DNA of 64,000 nt. Source: Noviluteimonas gilva. Lineage in GTDB: Bacteria > Pseudomonadota > Gammaproteobacteria > Xanthomonadales > Xanthomonadaceae. The translations under genes and the position numbers were made by a program. Below are positions 1-8,708 of the stretch, in pieces (the first letter of the stretch is position 1; the number at the start of each line of letters is the position of its first letter). The stretch lies in contig NZ_WOXT01000001.1 in assembly GCF_009740395.1 (NCBI RefSeq), positions 864,464-928,463 of the forward strand, written 5' to 3'. The notes under the pieces were generated by a model that did not search any database, was not told the DNA's origin, and worked only from the letters and a program-made list of their open reading frames with translations.

Positions 1-96
1 CCAAGGCGGGACTGTGCCCATGATTTAGTCGTTCCTCAATTCCGGCTTGTATGTAATGCAAATGGAAATACACGAGACACGAAATAGAGATGCCAG

Positions 97-1440
97 ATGC
101 ATAAGCAGAAACGAATGTTAGACAGCAGTGAGCATGACGTCGATGAAGACGGCAGCTACCTAGGTCAGACCATTGCCGAGATCATCCGGCGTGACTCGCG
201 GCATGAACTTGCGACAACGCTCCTGTGTGAGCAAACGCCTCTGGCGCAGGTGTTTGGCTACAACACCGACGACGAGCACTTGCTGAACTTCATGCCGAAA
301 CTGCGGCGGCTTTACACCTGGATCATGGCGGGAGATAACCCGCCAGTCGAACCCGTGTTCGATGGTTGGGCTAACCGGCCCGGGTACAAGCTCACCAGGC
401 TGGGCAGGCAGGCTCTAGATGCGTGCAATTACTACGCCTCCCAGGAGGAGGACGGGCGCAATTGGCAAGAAGCGTATTCCCACCACCGGTTCCATCCGAT
501 CGTCGCGGTAATGCTGCGCGCGGTGATGCGCTGGGGGCTGACAATCACTCGCTGGTCGAACCCAGAGCACGCAATGCTTGACGGTGGGCGGGACGCAGAG
601 GCCGTAGAGAAGCTACGCCAGTTGGTGGCATTCGTCCGGCGCACGTGCCGTTCGCAGGCTTTTCAGAACCTCCTGCACGACCATGAGCGCAAAGCGGAAG
701 ACAACTTCCGGAGTGGTTGCGACTATCTGTCTGCGCTGTTCGAGCGTCACTCGCGCTTGCTTATTCTGCGCATTGACCTGTACTTCCGTCCCGATGCCAA
801 AGGGTGGGGCTATAGCAAAGCGGCGGATAGGGCCGTCTCGAACTACCTCCGCGGGTTGCGCATGTGTCGCATCGTACCCGGCTATCGCGGCTTCCTCATC
901 AAGCGTGAGAACGGCATCAGCCGCGGGATGCACTACCACCTGATGGTCGTCCTGGACGGGCATATGCATCGCAGCGCCTATTACCTGACACGGGTTATGG
1001 GGGAGGCATGGATCAAGCGGGTGGGGGCGGACAAGGGCAGCTACTTCAACTGCTACGCAAACAGGAACCGGTACTGCTACAACGGCTTGGGTCTGGTACA
1101 CGTCAGCGATACGGAGAAGCTGCTGGGTCTCCGAATCGCGCTCTGGTACATGAGTAAGCAGGATTCCGAATTGAAGGTGGACGAAGCGAAGGTCAAGAAC
1201 TTCTGGCGTGGCCTGATGCCGGGGGAGGCCGATCGCCGGGGCGCGACCCGCAAGGGCGGGGACGGCATGCCGCTGGTGCGGCGCCTGCTGGGCGGGGCGC
1301 GTAGCAAGTACCCACTGGGCTTCGAGCCACCGAAAGGGAGCGTCTCCCCCCGGCGCCGGCAACCGAGCTGCGCCAGGATCAATCGGATGTCGCAGGGATC
1401 GGGACAGGCTGTCCCTACCCTGTCAGCTCACGCAGAATAG
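97..1440 (+). CDS. Inovirus Gp2 / YagK-YfjJ family replication-initiator-like protein
   Basis: The 447-residue protein resembles the inovirus Gp2 / YagK-YfjJ C-terminal family, found in filamentous phages, phage-like islands and small integrated elements and thought to act in element replication. The family-like core is at about residues 215-375. It includes a His-x-His pair, H279-Y-H281, in a hydrophobic strand (MHYHLMVV) like the metal-binding HUH motif of rolling-circle initiators, followed by conserved Trp/Tyr-rich stretches. The N-terminal 200 residues are not recognised and the Arg-rich tail looks disordered. It sits 70 bp upstream of the defence cluster on the same strand. Family assignment comes from remembered motifs; the replication role is inference. 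It marks this end of the window as mobile DNA. Confidence 0.75.
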   Translation: MHKQKRMLDSSEHDVDEDGSYLGQTIAEIIRRDSRHELATTLLCEQTPLAQVFGYNTDDEHLLNFMPKLRRLYTWIMAGDNPPVEPVFDGWANRPGYKLTRLGRQALDACNYYASQEEDGRNWQEAYSHHRFHPIVAVMLRAVMRWGLTITRWSNPEHAMLDGGRDAEAVEKLRQLVAFVRRTCRSQAFQNLLHDHERKAEDNFRSGCDYLSALFERHSRLLILRIDLYFRPDAKGWGYSKAADRAVSNYLRGLRMCRIVPGYRGFLIKRENGISRGMHYHLMVVLDGHMHRSAYYLTRVMGEAWIKRVGADKGSYFNCYANRNRYCYNGLGLVHVSDTEKLLGLRIALWYMSKQDSELKVDEAKVKNFWRGLMPGEADRRGATRKGGDGMPLVRRLLGGARSKYPLGFEPPKGSVSPRRRQPSCARINRMSQGSGQAVPTLSAHAE

Positions 1441-1442
1441 GT

Positions 1443-1509
1443 ACTTAGGGGGCGGGTCCGGGAATCGTGGCTCATAGGCCCCTAAAGCCTAAGTCCGCAA
1501 AGCCCGCCC
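1443..1509. repeat. Two interleaved inverted repeats between Rep-like gene and helicase
   Basis: ACTTAGG at 1443-1449 pairs with CCTAAGT at 1488-1494, and GGGCGGG at 1450-1456 pairs with CCCGCCC at 1503-1509. The arms are in the order A-B-A'-B', so the two stems cannot form as a simple nested hairpin. The pair fills the gap between the Rep-like stop codon and the helicase start. It could be an origin-like or regulatory site, or could limit readthrough. No promoter can be named with confidence. Confidence 0.4.
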
Positions 1510-1510
1510 G

Positions 1511-4390
1511 ATGCCCCATACCCTGCTAACCCCCTACCAAAGCCAGTACGTAGCATGGCTGCTGACTCGCAAGGCCCCGGGCGACACTGTCGAGTCCCTG
1601 GCGTCCACGCTGGTGGACTCGCAGGTCGACCTCAACCCCCATCAGGTGGATGCCGCACTGTTCGCCTGTCGCAACCCCCTGTCGCGGGGCGTGCTCCTCG
1701 CTGACGAGGTCGGTCTGGGCAAGACCATCGAAGCAGGCTTGGTCATCTCACAACGCTGGGCCGAGCGGCGGCGCAGGATCCTGATCGTCGTACCGGCCAA
1801 CCTGCGCAAGCAGTGGCACCAGGAATTGCAGGACAAGTTCGGCCTGCAGGGCCTGATCCTGGAAGCTAAAAGTTACAACGCCATCCGCAAGCAGGGACGG
1901 ATTCCCTTCCAGACGATTACCGGGCCGGTGATCTGCTCCTACCAGTTCGCCAAGTCCAAGTCCAAGGACGTCAAGGACATCGCCTGGGACCTGGTTGTGC
2001 TAGACGAAGCGCACCGCCTGCGAAACGTCTACAAGAAGGGAAACGTCATCGCTGCGACCTTGAAGGACGCGTTCGATCACGTTCATTCGAAGGTGCTGCT
2101 GACGGCGACGCCGCTGCAGAATTCGCTGCTGGAGCTCTATGGCCTCGTCAGCATCATCGATGACCGCGTCTTCGGCGACCTGGACAGCTTCCGAACCCAG
2201 TACACCGGAACCGGTAGGGAACAGGGCTTTGGCGCATTGCGTGAGCGCCTGTCGTCCATCTGCAAGCGCACCCTGCGCAAGCAGGTGCAGGCCTACGTCT
2301 CCTACACGGCGCGCAAGGCCATCGTGCAGGAGTTCACGCCGTCGGCAGAAGAGCAGGAGCTGAGAAGGCTCGTTGCCGAGTACCTGCGCAGGCCTAATCT
2401 TCAGGCGTTGCCCCAAAGCCAGCGCCAGCTGATCTCGCTGGTTCTGTGGAAACTGTTGGCTTCCAGCACGCATGCCATCGCGGGCGCATTGGCAACGATG
2501 AGTAATCGCCTGCAGGGCGTACTGGACGAGGCCCCCGTAGTCGACCTGACTGAAGCACTGGACGAGGACTACGAGGCGCTCGACGAGCTGGCCGATGAGG
2601 GCGGTGACGAGGATGCGGCCGGCGAATCCGAGAAGCCCCTGGCCCTGTCCCAGGAAGAGCGGGACGCGCTTTCTTCGGAGATCGACGAACTTCGCCACTT
2701 CAAGAATCTGGCGACCAACATTCGCGAGAACGCCAAGGGCAAAGCGCTGTTGACCGCGCTAGATCGGGCCTTCTCCGAACTGGACCGGCTGGGGGCGGAG
2801 AAGAAGGCCATCATCTTCACCGAATCCAAGCGGACCCAGGAATACCTGCTCGGGTTGCTGGCCGATACGCCCTACGGCGACGGCATCGTCCTGTTCAACG
2901 GCACCAACAATGATGCGCGGGCGCAGGCCATCTACAAGGAGTGGTTGAAGCGCCACGAAGGCACTGACCGCATTTCAGGATCCAAGACCGCCGACACCCG
3001 CGCTGCCCTGGTCGAGCATTTCAAGGAGCGTGGCACGATCATGATCGCCACCGAGGCAGGCGCGGAAGGCATCAATCTGCAGTTCTGCTCGCTAGCCATC
3101 AATTACGACCTGCCTTGGAACCCGCAACGTATCGAGCAACGCATCGGTCGCTGCCACCGCTACGGACAGAAGTTCGACGTGGTGGTGGTCAACTTTGTCG
3201 ATCGCAGCAACGAGGCCGACCGCCGCGTATACGAGCTGCTAGAGCAGAAGTTCCAACTATTCGACGGCGTGTTCGGTGCCAGCGACGAGGTGCTGGGTGC
3301 CATCGGCTCGGGCGTGGATTTCGAACGCCGAATTGCCGACATCTACCAGAACTGCCGGGATACGAACGAGATCAGGGCGAGCTTCGAGCAATTGCAGCTC
3401 GACCTTTCCAGCGAGATCAGCGAGGCGATGGTCAAGACGCGTCAGGCGCTGCTGGAAAACTTCGACGAGCAGGTGCAGGAGAAACTACGCGTCAGTGCCG
3501 AGGACAGCAAGAGCGCCCGTAGTCGCTACGAGCGGATGCTGATGGACCTGACGCGTGCTGAGCTTGGCGACCTGGCCAGCTTCGACGATGAAGGGTTCAG
3601 CCTGCATCGCATCCCCGATGGTCTTGCGCCTGAAAGCGTCAGTCCGGGGCGTTACGAGCTGCCACGACGTACCGGGGAGGCGCATCTATATCGCATTGGC
3701 CATCCGCTGGCGGTGTTGCTCGCGGAACAGGCCAAGGCTCGAAAGCTGGATGGCGCGAAGCTTGTTTTCGATTATGCAGCTCACGGCCAGAAGATCAGTA
3801 CGGTGGAGACCTATCGGGGCAAGGCGGGCTGGCTAACGGTCAAGCTGATCGAGGTCAAATCACTGAGCGAAAGCGAGCAGCATCTGATGGTGGCAGCAAG
3901 CACTGCCGATGGCGCGGTTCTGGAAGAAGACGACCCGGTCAAGCTACTCCGCATGCCTGCCTCGCAGACGCAAGGCGGAATCTCTGCTCCGGAAAGTGCG
4001 TTGTTAGCCGATGTCGAGACTCGAAAGACCGAGCTTCTGCGAGAAATCAATCAGCGCAACCTTGGCTATTTCGAGCAGGAGGTCCAAAAGCTGGATGCCT
4101 GGGCGGACGATCTCAAGCTCGGCCTGGAGCAGGAGATCAAGGAGATCGACCGCGAAATCAAGGATGTGCGCCGCACCGCCGCAACCTCACCCACGCTTGA
4201 AGAAAAGCTGGCGCACCAGAAACATCAGCGCGAACTGGAAGCCAAGCGCAGCAAGTTGCGTCGTGAACTATTTGCGCGCCAGGACGAAGTGGAGGAACAG
4301 CGCAATGGGCTAATCAGCCAACTGGAAGAACAACTCCAGCAGCAAGTTGAGGAGCGCACGCTGTTTACAGTTGAGTGGGAACTGATCTAA
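1511..4390 (+). CDS. SNF2/HepA-like superfamily 2 helicase of a defence system
   Basis: This 959-residue protein is an SNF2/RapA(HepA)-type DNA translocase. The first RecA-like lobe has Walker A (ADEVGLGKT, residues 64-72), the DEAH box at 165-168 and an LLTATP motif III. The second lobe carries motif VI in the form QRIGRCHRYGQ. An acidic insertion (Glu/Asp-rich, about residues 355-380) separates the lobes. The C-terminal 150 residues are a charged coiled coil. Helicases of this type occur in DISARM, Hma-like and type III-like defence loci, where they are thought to move along incoming DNA. It is the first gene of the cluster, with the 58-residue gene 9 bp downstream. The fold is certain; a defence role is inferred from its neighbours. 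Confidence 0.88.
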   Translation: MPHTLLTPYQSQYVAWLLTRKAPGDTVESLASTLVDSQVDLNPHQVDAALFACRNPLSRGVLLADEVGLGKTIEAGLVISQRWAERRRRILIVVPANLRKQWHQELQDKFGLQGLILEAKSYNAIRKQGRIPFQTITGPVICSYQFAKSKSKDVKDIAWDLVVLDEAHRLRNVYKKGNVIAATLKDAFDHVHSKVLLTATPLQNSLLELYGLVSIIDDRVFGDLDSFRTQYTGTGREQGFGALRERLSSICKRTLRKQVQAYVSYTARKAIVQEFTPSAEEQELRRLVAEYLRRPNLQALPQSQRQLISLVLWKLLASSTHAIAGALATMSNRLQGVLDEAPVVDLTEALDEDYEALDELADEGGDEDAAGESEKPLALSQEERDALSSEIDELRHFKNLATNIRENAKGKALLTALDRAFSELDRLGAEKKAIIFTESKRTQEYLLGLLADTPYGDGIVLFNGTNNDARAQAIYKEWLKRHEGTDRISGSKTADTRAALVEHFKERGTIMIATEAGAEGINLQFCSLAINYDLPWNPQRIEQRIGRCHRYGQKFDVVVVNFVDRSNEADRRVYELLEQKFQLFDGVFGASDEVLGAIGSGVDFERRIADIYQNCRDTNEIRASFEQLQLDLSSEISEAMVKTRQALLENFDEQVQEKLRVSAEDSKSARSRYERMLMDLTRAELGDLASFDDEGFSLHRIPDGLAPESVSPGRYELPRRTGEAHLYRIGHPLAVLLAEQAKARKLDGAKLVFDYAAHGQKISTVETYRGKAGWLTVKLIEVKSLSESEQHLMVAASTADGAVLEEDDPVKLLRMPASQTQGGISAPESALLADVETRKTELLREINQRNLGYFEQEVQKLDAWADDLKLGLEQEIKEIDREIKDVRRTAATSPTLEEKLAHQKHQRELEAKRSKLRRELFARQDEVEEQRNGLISQLEEQLQQQVEERTLFTVEWELI

Positions 4391-4399
4391 GGGAGATGT

Positions 4400-4576
4400 A
4401 TGGGGGCGCCATCAGAAGATGTAGTCAAGGAAGTTGTCCGGGTACTGACAGAGGAAAACTTGTTGTTGCCGAATGATGGCGAAAAGCTGAAGTCCAAGAT
4501 TGCAACTGGAACCATAAAGGCGGAGGACTGGCTTCTCGCTGCCCAGAAGGCGGTCGACAAGGAGGCCGACCAGTGA
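4400..4576 (+). CDS. Small 58-residue protein coupled to the SMC-like ATPase
   Basis: This short reading frame begins with ATG at 4400, preceded by the ribosome-binding sequence GGGAG at 4391-4395. It encodes 58 mostly charged, probably helical residues starting MGAPSEDVVKEVV. Its stop codon overlaps the GTG start of the next gene (GTGA), a mark of translational coupling. I do not recognise a family. The position, just ahead of a gene for a possible toxic nuclease-ATPase, would suit a small partner, activator or antidote, but that is inference. It is probably real because it exactly fills the gap between two cluster genes with a good Shine-Dalgarno. Confidence 0.6.
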   Translation: MGAPSEDVVKEVVRVLTEENLLLPNDGEKLKSKIATGTIKAEDWLLAAQKAVDKEADQ

Positions 4577-6894
4577 CCGCTCCTGCAATCGTCAGCTTGT
4601 CCATTGAGAACCTTCGGGGCTCAGTGACTCCTTTTACCCTGGCTTTTGAGAAGAACAAGAAACTTACGATCGTCTACGGTGAGAACGGAACGGGAAAATC
4701 CACCATTTCCGATGCGCTCGACCTGCTCGGGAACGAAAAGGTTGGCTCGTTAGAAAACAGAGGCGTGGGCGCTGCGACGCGGCCATACTGGCCCTCTGTT
4801 GGTAAAGCACATGCCGATGTCAAGGTAGCGCTCACGACGCTGGCAGGCACATGCACCCTATCGCTCGGCAAGATGGCTGCGGTTGTCGATAACCCGTCCC
4901 TGAAGCCGCAGGTGGCCGTGTTGCGGCGCAGTCAGATACTGAACTTGATCGCCGCGCAACCGGCTGATCGCTACAAGGCAATTAGTCGATTTGTTGATGT
5001 CTCAGGAGTGGAAGCGTCCGAGAGCACTCTGCGCAAGCTAATCAACGACAAAAACAAAGATTTCGATAACGCGACGGCGCGCGTGGGTGCCAATCGGACT
5101 TCCATCGAGAACTTCTGGGAACAGGCGGGAAAGGCTCCGCCTGATGCGTTTTCATGGGCAAAGTCCGAAGTACAGAAAGATCAAAAGGAGCTTGATCAAA
5201 AGAAGGCTGCAATTGACGAGTTGGTCTCCCGCTGGGACAAGGTCATCCCACATCAGAATAGGCTTATCGAACTTAGCGGCCAATTAAAGACGGCTGAAGC
5301 TGCTTTGGAAAAGGCCGAAGTCGACCTGGAGGCGATCACGAGCGATGCGGCTGATGGCTATGTGGAAGTTCTGGAGATTCTGAAGGCCGCGCAAAAGCAC
5401 TTCACCACGCATCCCCATCCATCGGTATGCCCGCTGTGCGAAAGCAACGAAAAGGCTGGAGAGCTCGTTACTGAAGTCAATCGGCGGATCGAGGCCCAAG
5501 GTTTACATTCCAAGCTGGATGCCGCCAAAAAGGCCGTAGCAGCCCAGCGCGGCGTTGTCCAAGCGGCGACGCAACGGCTCGAAGATTTCAAGAAGGATGC
5601 CGCAAATGACTTTGCAGCATTGGAATCCTATTGTACGGATGGAAGCAGGCTGGCCGAGCTGGAACTTCCCGCCTTTCCTGTCCCGAGCCAGCCAGAGCAA
5701 TGGGCAGATTGGATAGACGGAAACAAGGATAAGCGTGACGAATGGAAGCGGACCTCTGATGCATGCGTGGACGCCAAGATGTTCGTTGAAACCCTGCGTC
5801 TTTCCTTGAAGAATCTTGAAGAGAGTGAGGCGGCGGCCAAAGAGCTGGAGGTGGTTCTCCCGCGTCTTCGAGAAATTCTGAAAATCGTAGAACGCGAACG
5901 CAAGAAGTACACCGACTCGGTGCTGGATGCCATATCCACTCGGGTTGGTGAGCTATACGAGGCAATTCATCCAGGCGAAGGGTTGAACAAGATTGTTCTG
6001 GCGCTGGATGCAGCCAAGCGCGGCTCTTTGGACATCGCAACGGAGTTTGCAGGCAGGCAAGACAGTCCGCCGCAGGCGTACCTAAGCGATTCCCATCTGG
6101 ATACGTTGGGCCTGTGTGTTTTCCTGGCACTGGCCGAGCACGAAGTCCCAGAACAAAAGATCCTGGTTCTGGATGACGTGCTGGGTAGCGTTGATGAACC
6201 CCACGTGGAGAGGGTGATTGGCCTGATTTACGAAGTTAGCCAGAAATTCCGGCATGCCCTCATTACGACGCACTACCGCCCCTGGCGGGAGAAGTTCCGT
6301 TGGGGAATCCTGAAGCCTGACCAGGTTTGTCAGTTCGTCGAGCTAAGGGGCTGGTCTCTTAGCGACGGAATGGCGTTGAGTGGATCGATACCGGAGATCG
6401 CGCGGCTAAAGGTTCTGTTGGATGACCAGAATCCAGATATTCAAGCTATCACTGGAAAGGCGGGGGTCATTCTGGAGGCTTTGCTGGACTTCATCACTCT
6501 CAAGTACGGGTGCGCAGTGCCTAGGCGAGCGGGTAATGCTTACGTACTTAGCGATCTGCTCGACGCGGTGAACGGGAAGTTGATGGCCGCCTTGACCGGT
6601 GAGTTGGTGGTCGTGGACGACACCGGTTCTCAGGCCGTCACACCTGTGCCGATCAAGCCAATTTTAGAAGAGATCAAGACAATCGCCCAAGCAAGAAATG
6701 TGTTGGGAGCGCACTTCAATGCGCTAGCGTTTGATCTGTATCCGAGCGAAGGAATTAGGTTCGCGCGGCTAGTCGAGCAACTCTGTGACGCATTGATTTG
6801 TCCGGATCACGGCTGGCCTACCAAAGACACGGGCAGCTATTGGAAGAACGGCGGCGACACGCGCCGCCTTCACCCATTGAAGAAGCCGAGTTAA
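4573..6894 (+). CDS. SMC/Rad50-like zinc-hook AAA ATPase with possible C-terminal HEPN nuclease domain (RloC-like)
   Basis: The 773-residue protein has a split ABC-type ATPase. Walker A (GENGTGKST) is at residues 36-44. A long coiled coil is broken by a zinc hook, CPLC, at 286-289. A signature-like segment (SDSHLDTLG, about 505) is followed by Walker B, LVLDDVLGSVD, near 530-541. About 130 residues after the ATPase form a helical tail ending in R708-NVLGA-H714, an R-N-x4-H pattern like the catalytic R-x4-6-H of HEPN ribonucleases. Zinc-hook ATPase plus RNA-cutting tail recalls the anticodon nuclease RloC, which also lies near restriction systems. The start is GTG, chosen for its GTGA overlap with the gene before. 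ATPase fold and hook are seen directly; the nuclease call is inference. Confidence 0.82.
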   Translation: MTAPAIVSLSIENLRGSVTPFTLAFEKNKKLTIVYGENGTGKSTISDALDLLGNEKVGSLENRGVGAATRPYWPSVGKAHADVKVALTTLAGTCTLSLGKMAAVVDNPSLKPQVAVLRRSQILNLIAAQPADRYKAISRFVDVSGVEASESTLRKLINDKNKDFDNATARVGANRTSIENFWEQAGKAPPDAFSWAKSEVQKDQKELDQKKAAIDELVSRWDKVIPHQNRLIELSGQLKTAEAALEKAEVDLEAITSDAADGYVEVLEILKAAQKHFTTHPHPSVCPLCESNEKAGELVTEVNRRIEAQGLHSKLDAAKKAVAAQRGVVQAATQRLEDFKKDAANDFAALESYCTDGSRLAELELPAFPVPSQPEQWADWIDGNKDKRDEWKRTSDACVDAKMFVETLRLSLKNLEESEAAAKELEVVLPRLREILKIVERERKKYTDSVLDAISTRVGELYEAIHPGEGLNKIVLALDAAKRGSLDIATEFAGRQDSPPQAYLSDSHLDTLGLCVFLALAEHEVPEQKILVLDDVLGSVDEPHVERVIGLIYEVSQKFRHALITTHYRPWREKFRWGILKPDQVCQFVELRGWSLSDGMALSGSIPEIARLKVLLDDQNPDIQAITGKAGVILEALLDFITLKYGCAVPRRAGNAYVLSDLLDAVNGKLMAALTGELVVVDDTGSQAVTPVPIKPILEEIKTIAQARNVLGAHFNALAFDLYPSEGIRFARLVEQLCDALICPDHGWPTKDTGSYWKNGGDTRRLHPLKKPS

Positions 6895-6900
6895 TCGCAC

Positions 6901-8697
6901 ATGGCAAAGCTAGAAGCTCACTACATGACGATTCTGAAGAAGGTTCTGGCTGAACGTTTCGTCCCGTTCTTGCCGCCACTCTTGGACACTAGCAAACCTG
7001 CCAGCGATCAGGAGGCCAAGCAACTATCTAGGGGCTTCAGCGCCTTTGTGCTTCACAAGCTACTCGGCATCTCTCCGCAAGATGCCGCAGCTTCGGTCGT
7101 AGATGACTTCAACGACAAGGGACTCGACGCAGTCCACTATGACGAGGGCTCGGAAACGCTGTATTTGCTGCAGACCAAGCTCAAGGAGTCAGAGCAGTTC
7201 AAGCAGGAGGACGCCCTTCCATTCTGCGAAGGAATCCGTCTCATGCTCAAGCAGGACTTTGCTGCTTTCAACGCCAACGTCCAAAGCCGCAAGGTTGAGA
7301 TCGAGGCGGCGCTAGATGCGTGTAGTCAAATCAAGCTCGTCGCCACGTATACGGGCGACGGTATCTCTCAGACCGCAAGCGATGCGCTGCAGTCGCTCCT
7401 TGACGATGAGAGTCTCGACGAGGAGCGCCTTGTAAAGCAGGTGACGCACTACACAGCCACTGAGGTTGCAAGGGACCTTTTGGCAGAGCAAGCCTATCAG
7501 CCCGTTCACACGGAAATCGGCCTTCAAAAGCATTCTAAGGTCGAGGAGCCGAGGGCAACGTACTACGGCATCGCTAGGCTTACCGATCTGGTGACGCTGC
7601 ACCTCGAAAAAGGCAGGGCGCTGTACGAACGCAACATCCGCTATTTCTTGGGCAGTCGCTCCGATGTTAACAAGGCCATAAAGAATACGTTGCGAGATGA
7701 CCCCGGGAGCTTTTTCTACCTCAATAATGGCGTGACCGCCGTTTGCGACAGTATTGAGGTAAAGGGAAACAACCCCAATAGTGGCTTTAGGAAGTTCAAG
7801 GTTCGCGGCCTGTCCATCATCAACGGTGCGCAGACTGTGGCCTCGGCGGCTGAGTTTGTGTCGCAAAACGCGAGCAGTGACATTAGCGACGCTAAGGTAA
7901 TGCTCACTCTCATCAAAGCTCCGACCGACAGCCAGTTCGGTAGACGTGTCACCAAAGCACGCAATCATCAAAACCCCGTCCAGACTGCAAACTTCGCGTC
8001 ATTGGACGAGAACCAAGAGCGCTTGCGGCAAGAGATCAGCTATCTTGGATACACGTATCACTACCGGCCGGAAGCCAGCGTCGCCGGAGCGAATTCAATT
8101 ACGTTGGACGAAGGCATTCGCGCATTGGCGCTACAGCAGAAGGATGCCCGCTATCCAGCCTGGATAAAGACCGAGTTCGGTCGCCTTTCCGATCCTGAAG
8201 GGGTTGAGTATCAGGCTCTGTTTCCGTCAACGCTGACCAGCTTTAGCCTGGTCAACAGCGTTTTGCTCTATCGGGTCATACGTGACCTTGTTGCGGACTA
8301 TGATGCGCGCGCCGCGGCAGGAAGCCAGGAACGACTGATTTACAGGCATGGGAACCATGTGATTGCGTCGGTTATGATGAAACGGCTGCGCAACCGCATC
8401 GCCAAAGCGGAGCTAGCTGATGGCGCTGCCATCAACGGATTGATTGGTCCATCCCTCGATCAGCTTCGTCAGGAGACGGCCAACTTGGGGGCTTCCCAGT
8501 TGGGGCTAAGTGGGCCGTTGTCCTTCTTCAGAAGCCAAGGAAATGTTGTTTCCTTCATGGCATCGCTGATGGAAACACATTATGGGTTGGTCGCCGATCC
8601 AACTGTGATTCATTTGCGCAGTGTCGCAAACGCAGCGGACGAATATCCGCGCAAGAGCTTGGTCAATTACCTTTCTGATCGCGCTCCTCAGATTTGA
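6901..8697 (+). CDS. AIPR family abortive phage infection protein
   Basis: This 598-residue protein matches the AIPR (abortive infection phage resistance) family. The core begins near residue 221 with a YYGIARLTDLV-like segment, then ERNIRYFLG, a stretch ending FFYLNNGVTAVCD, and INGAQTVASA, which are typical AIPR blocks. AIPR proteins occur in phage-resistance loci, often beside restriction-modification genes, and their biochemical activity is not settled. The N-terminal 200 residues include a DKGLDAVHYD / LLQTKLKES stretch resembling a restriction-endonuclease-like D...Q-x-K core, so a nuclease domain is possible. The gene starts 6 bp after the ATPase and its stop overlaps the region of the Mod ribosome-binding site. 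Confidence 0.85.
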   Translation: MAKLEAHYMTILKKVLAERFVPFLPPLLDTSKPASDQEAKQLSRGFSAFVLHKLLGISPQDAAASVVDDFNDKGLDAVHYDEGSETLYLLQTKLKESEQFKQEDALPFCEGIRLMLKQDFAAFNANVQSRKVEIEAALDACSQIKLVATYTGDGISQTASDALQSLLDDESLDEERLVKQVTHYTATEVARDLLAEQAYQPVHTEIGLQKHSKVEEPRATYYGIARLTDLVTLHLEKGRALYERNIRYFLGSRSDVNKAIKNTLRDDPGSFFYLNNGVTAVCDSIEVKGNNPNSGFRKFKVRGLSIINGAQTVASAAEFVSQNASSDISDAKVMLTLIKAPTDSQFGRRVTKARNHQNPVQTANFASLDENQERLRQEISYLGYTYHYRPEASVAGANSITLDEGIRALALQQKDARYPAWIKTEFGRLSDPEGVEYQALFPSTLTSFSLVNSVLLYRVIRDLVADYDARAAAGSQERLIYRHGNHVIASVMMKRLRNRIAKAELADGAAINGLIGPSLDQLRQETANLGASQLGLSGPLSFFRSQGNVVSFMASLMETHYGLVADPTVIHLRSVANAADEYPRKSLVNYLSDRAPQI

Positions 8698-8708
8698 GAG
8701 CAATACGC

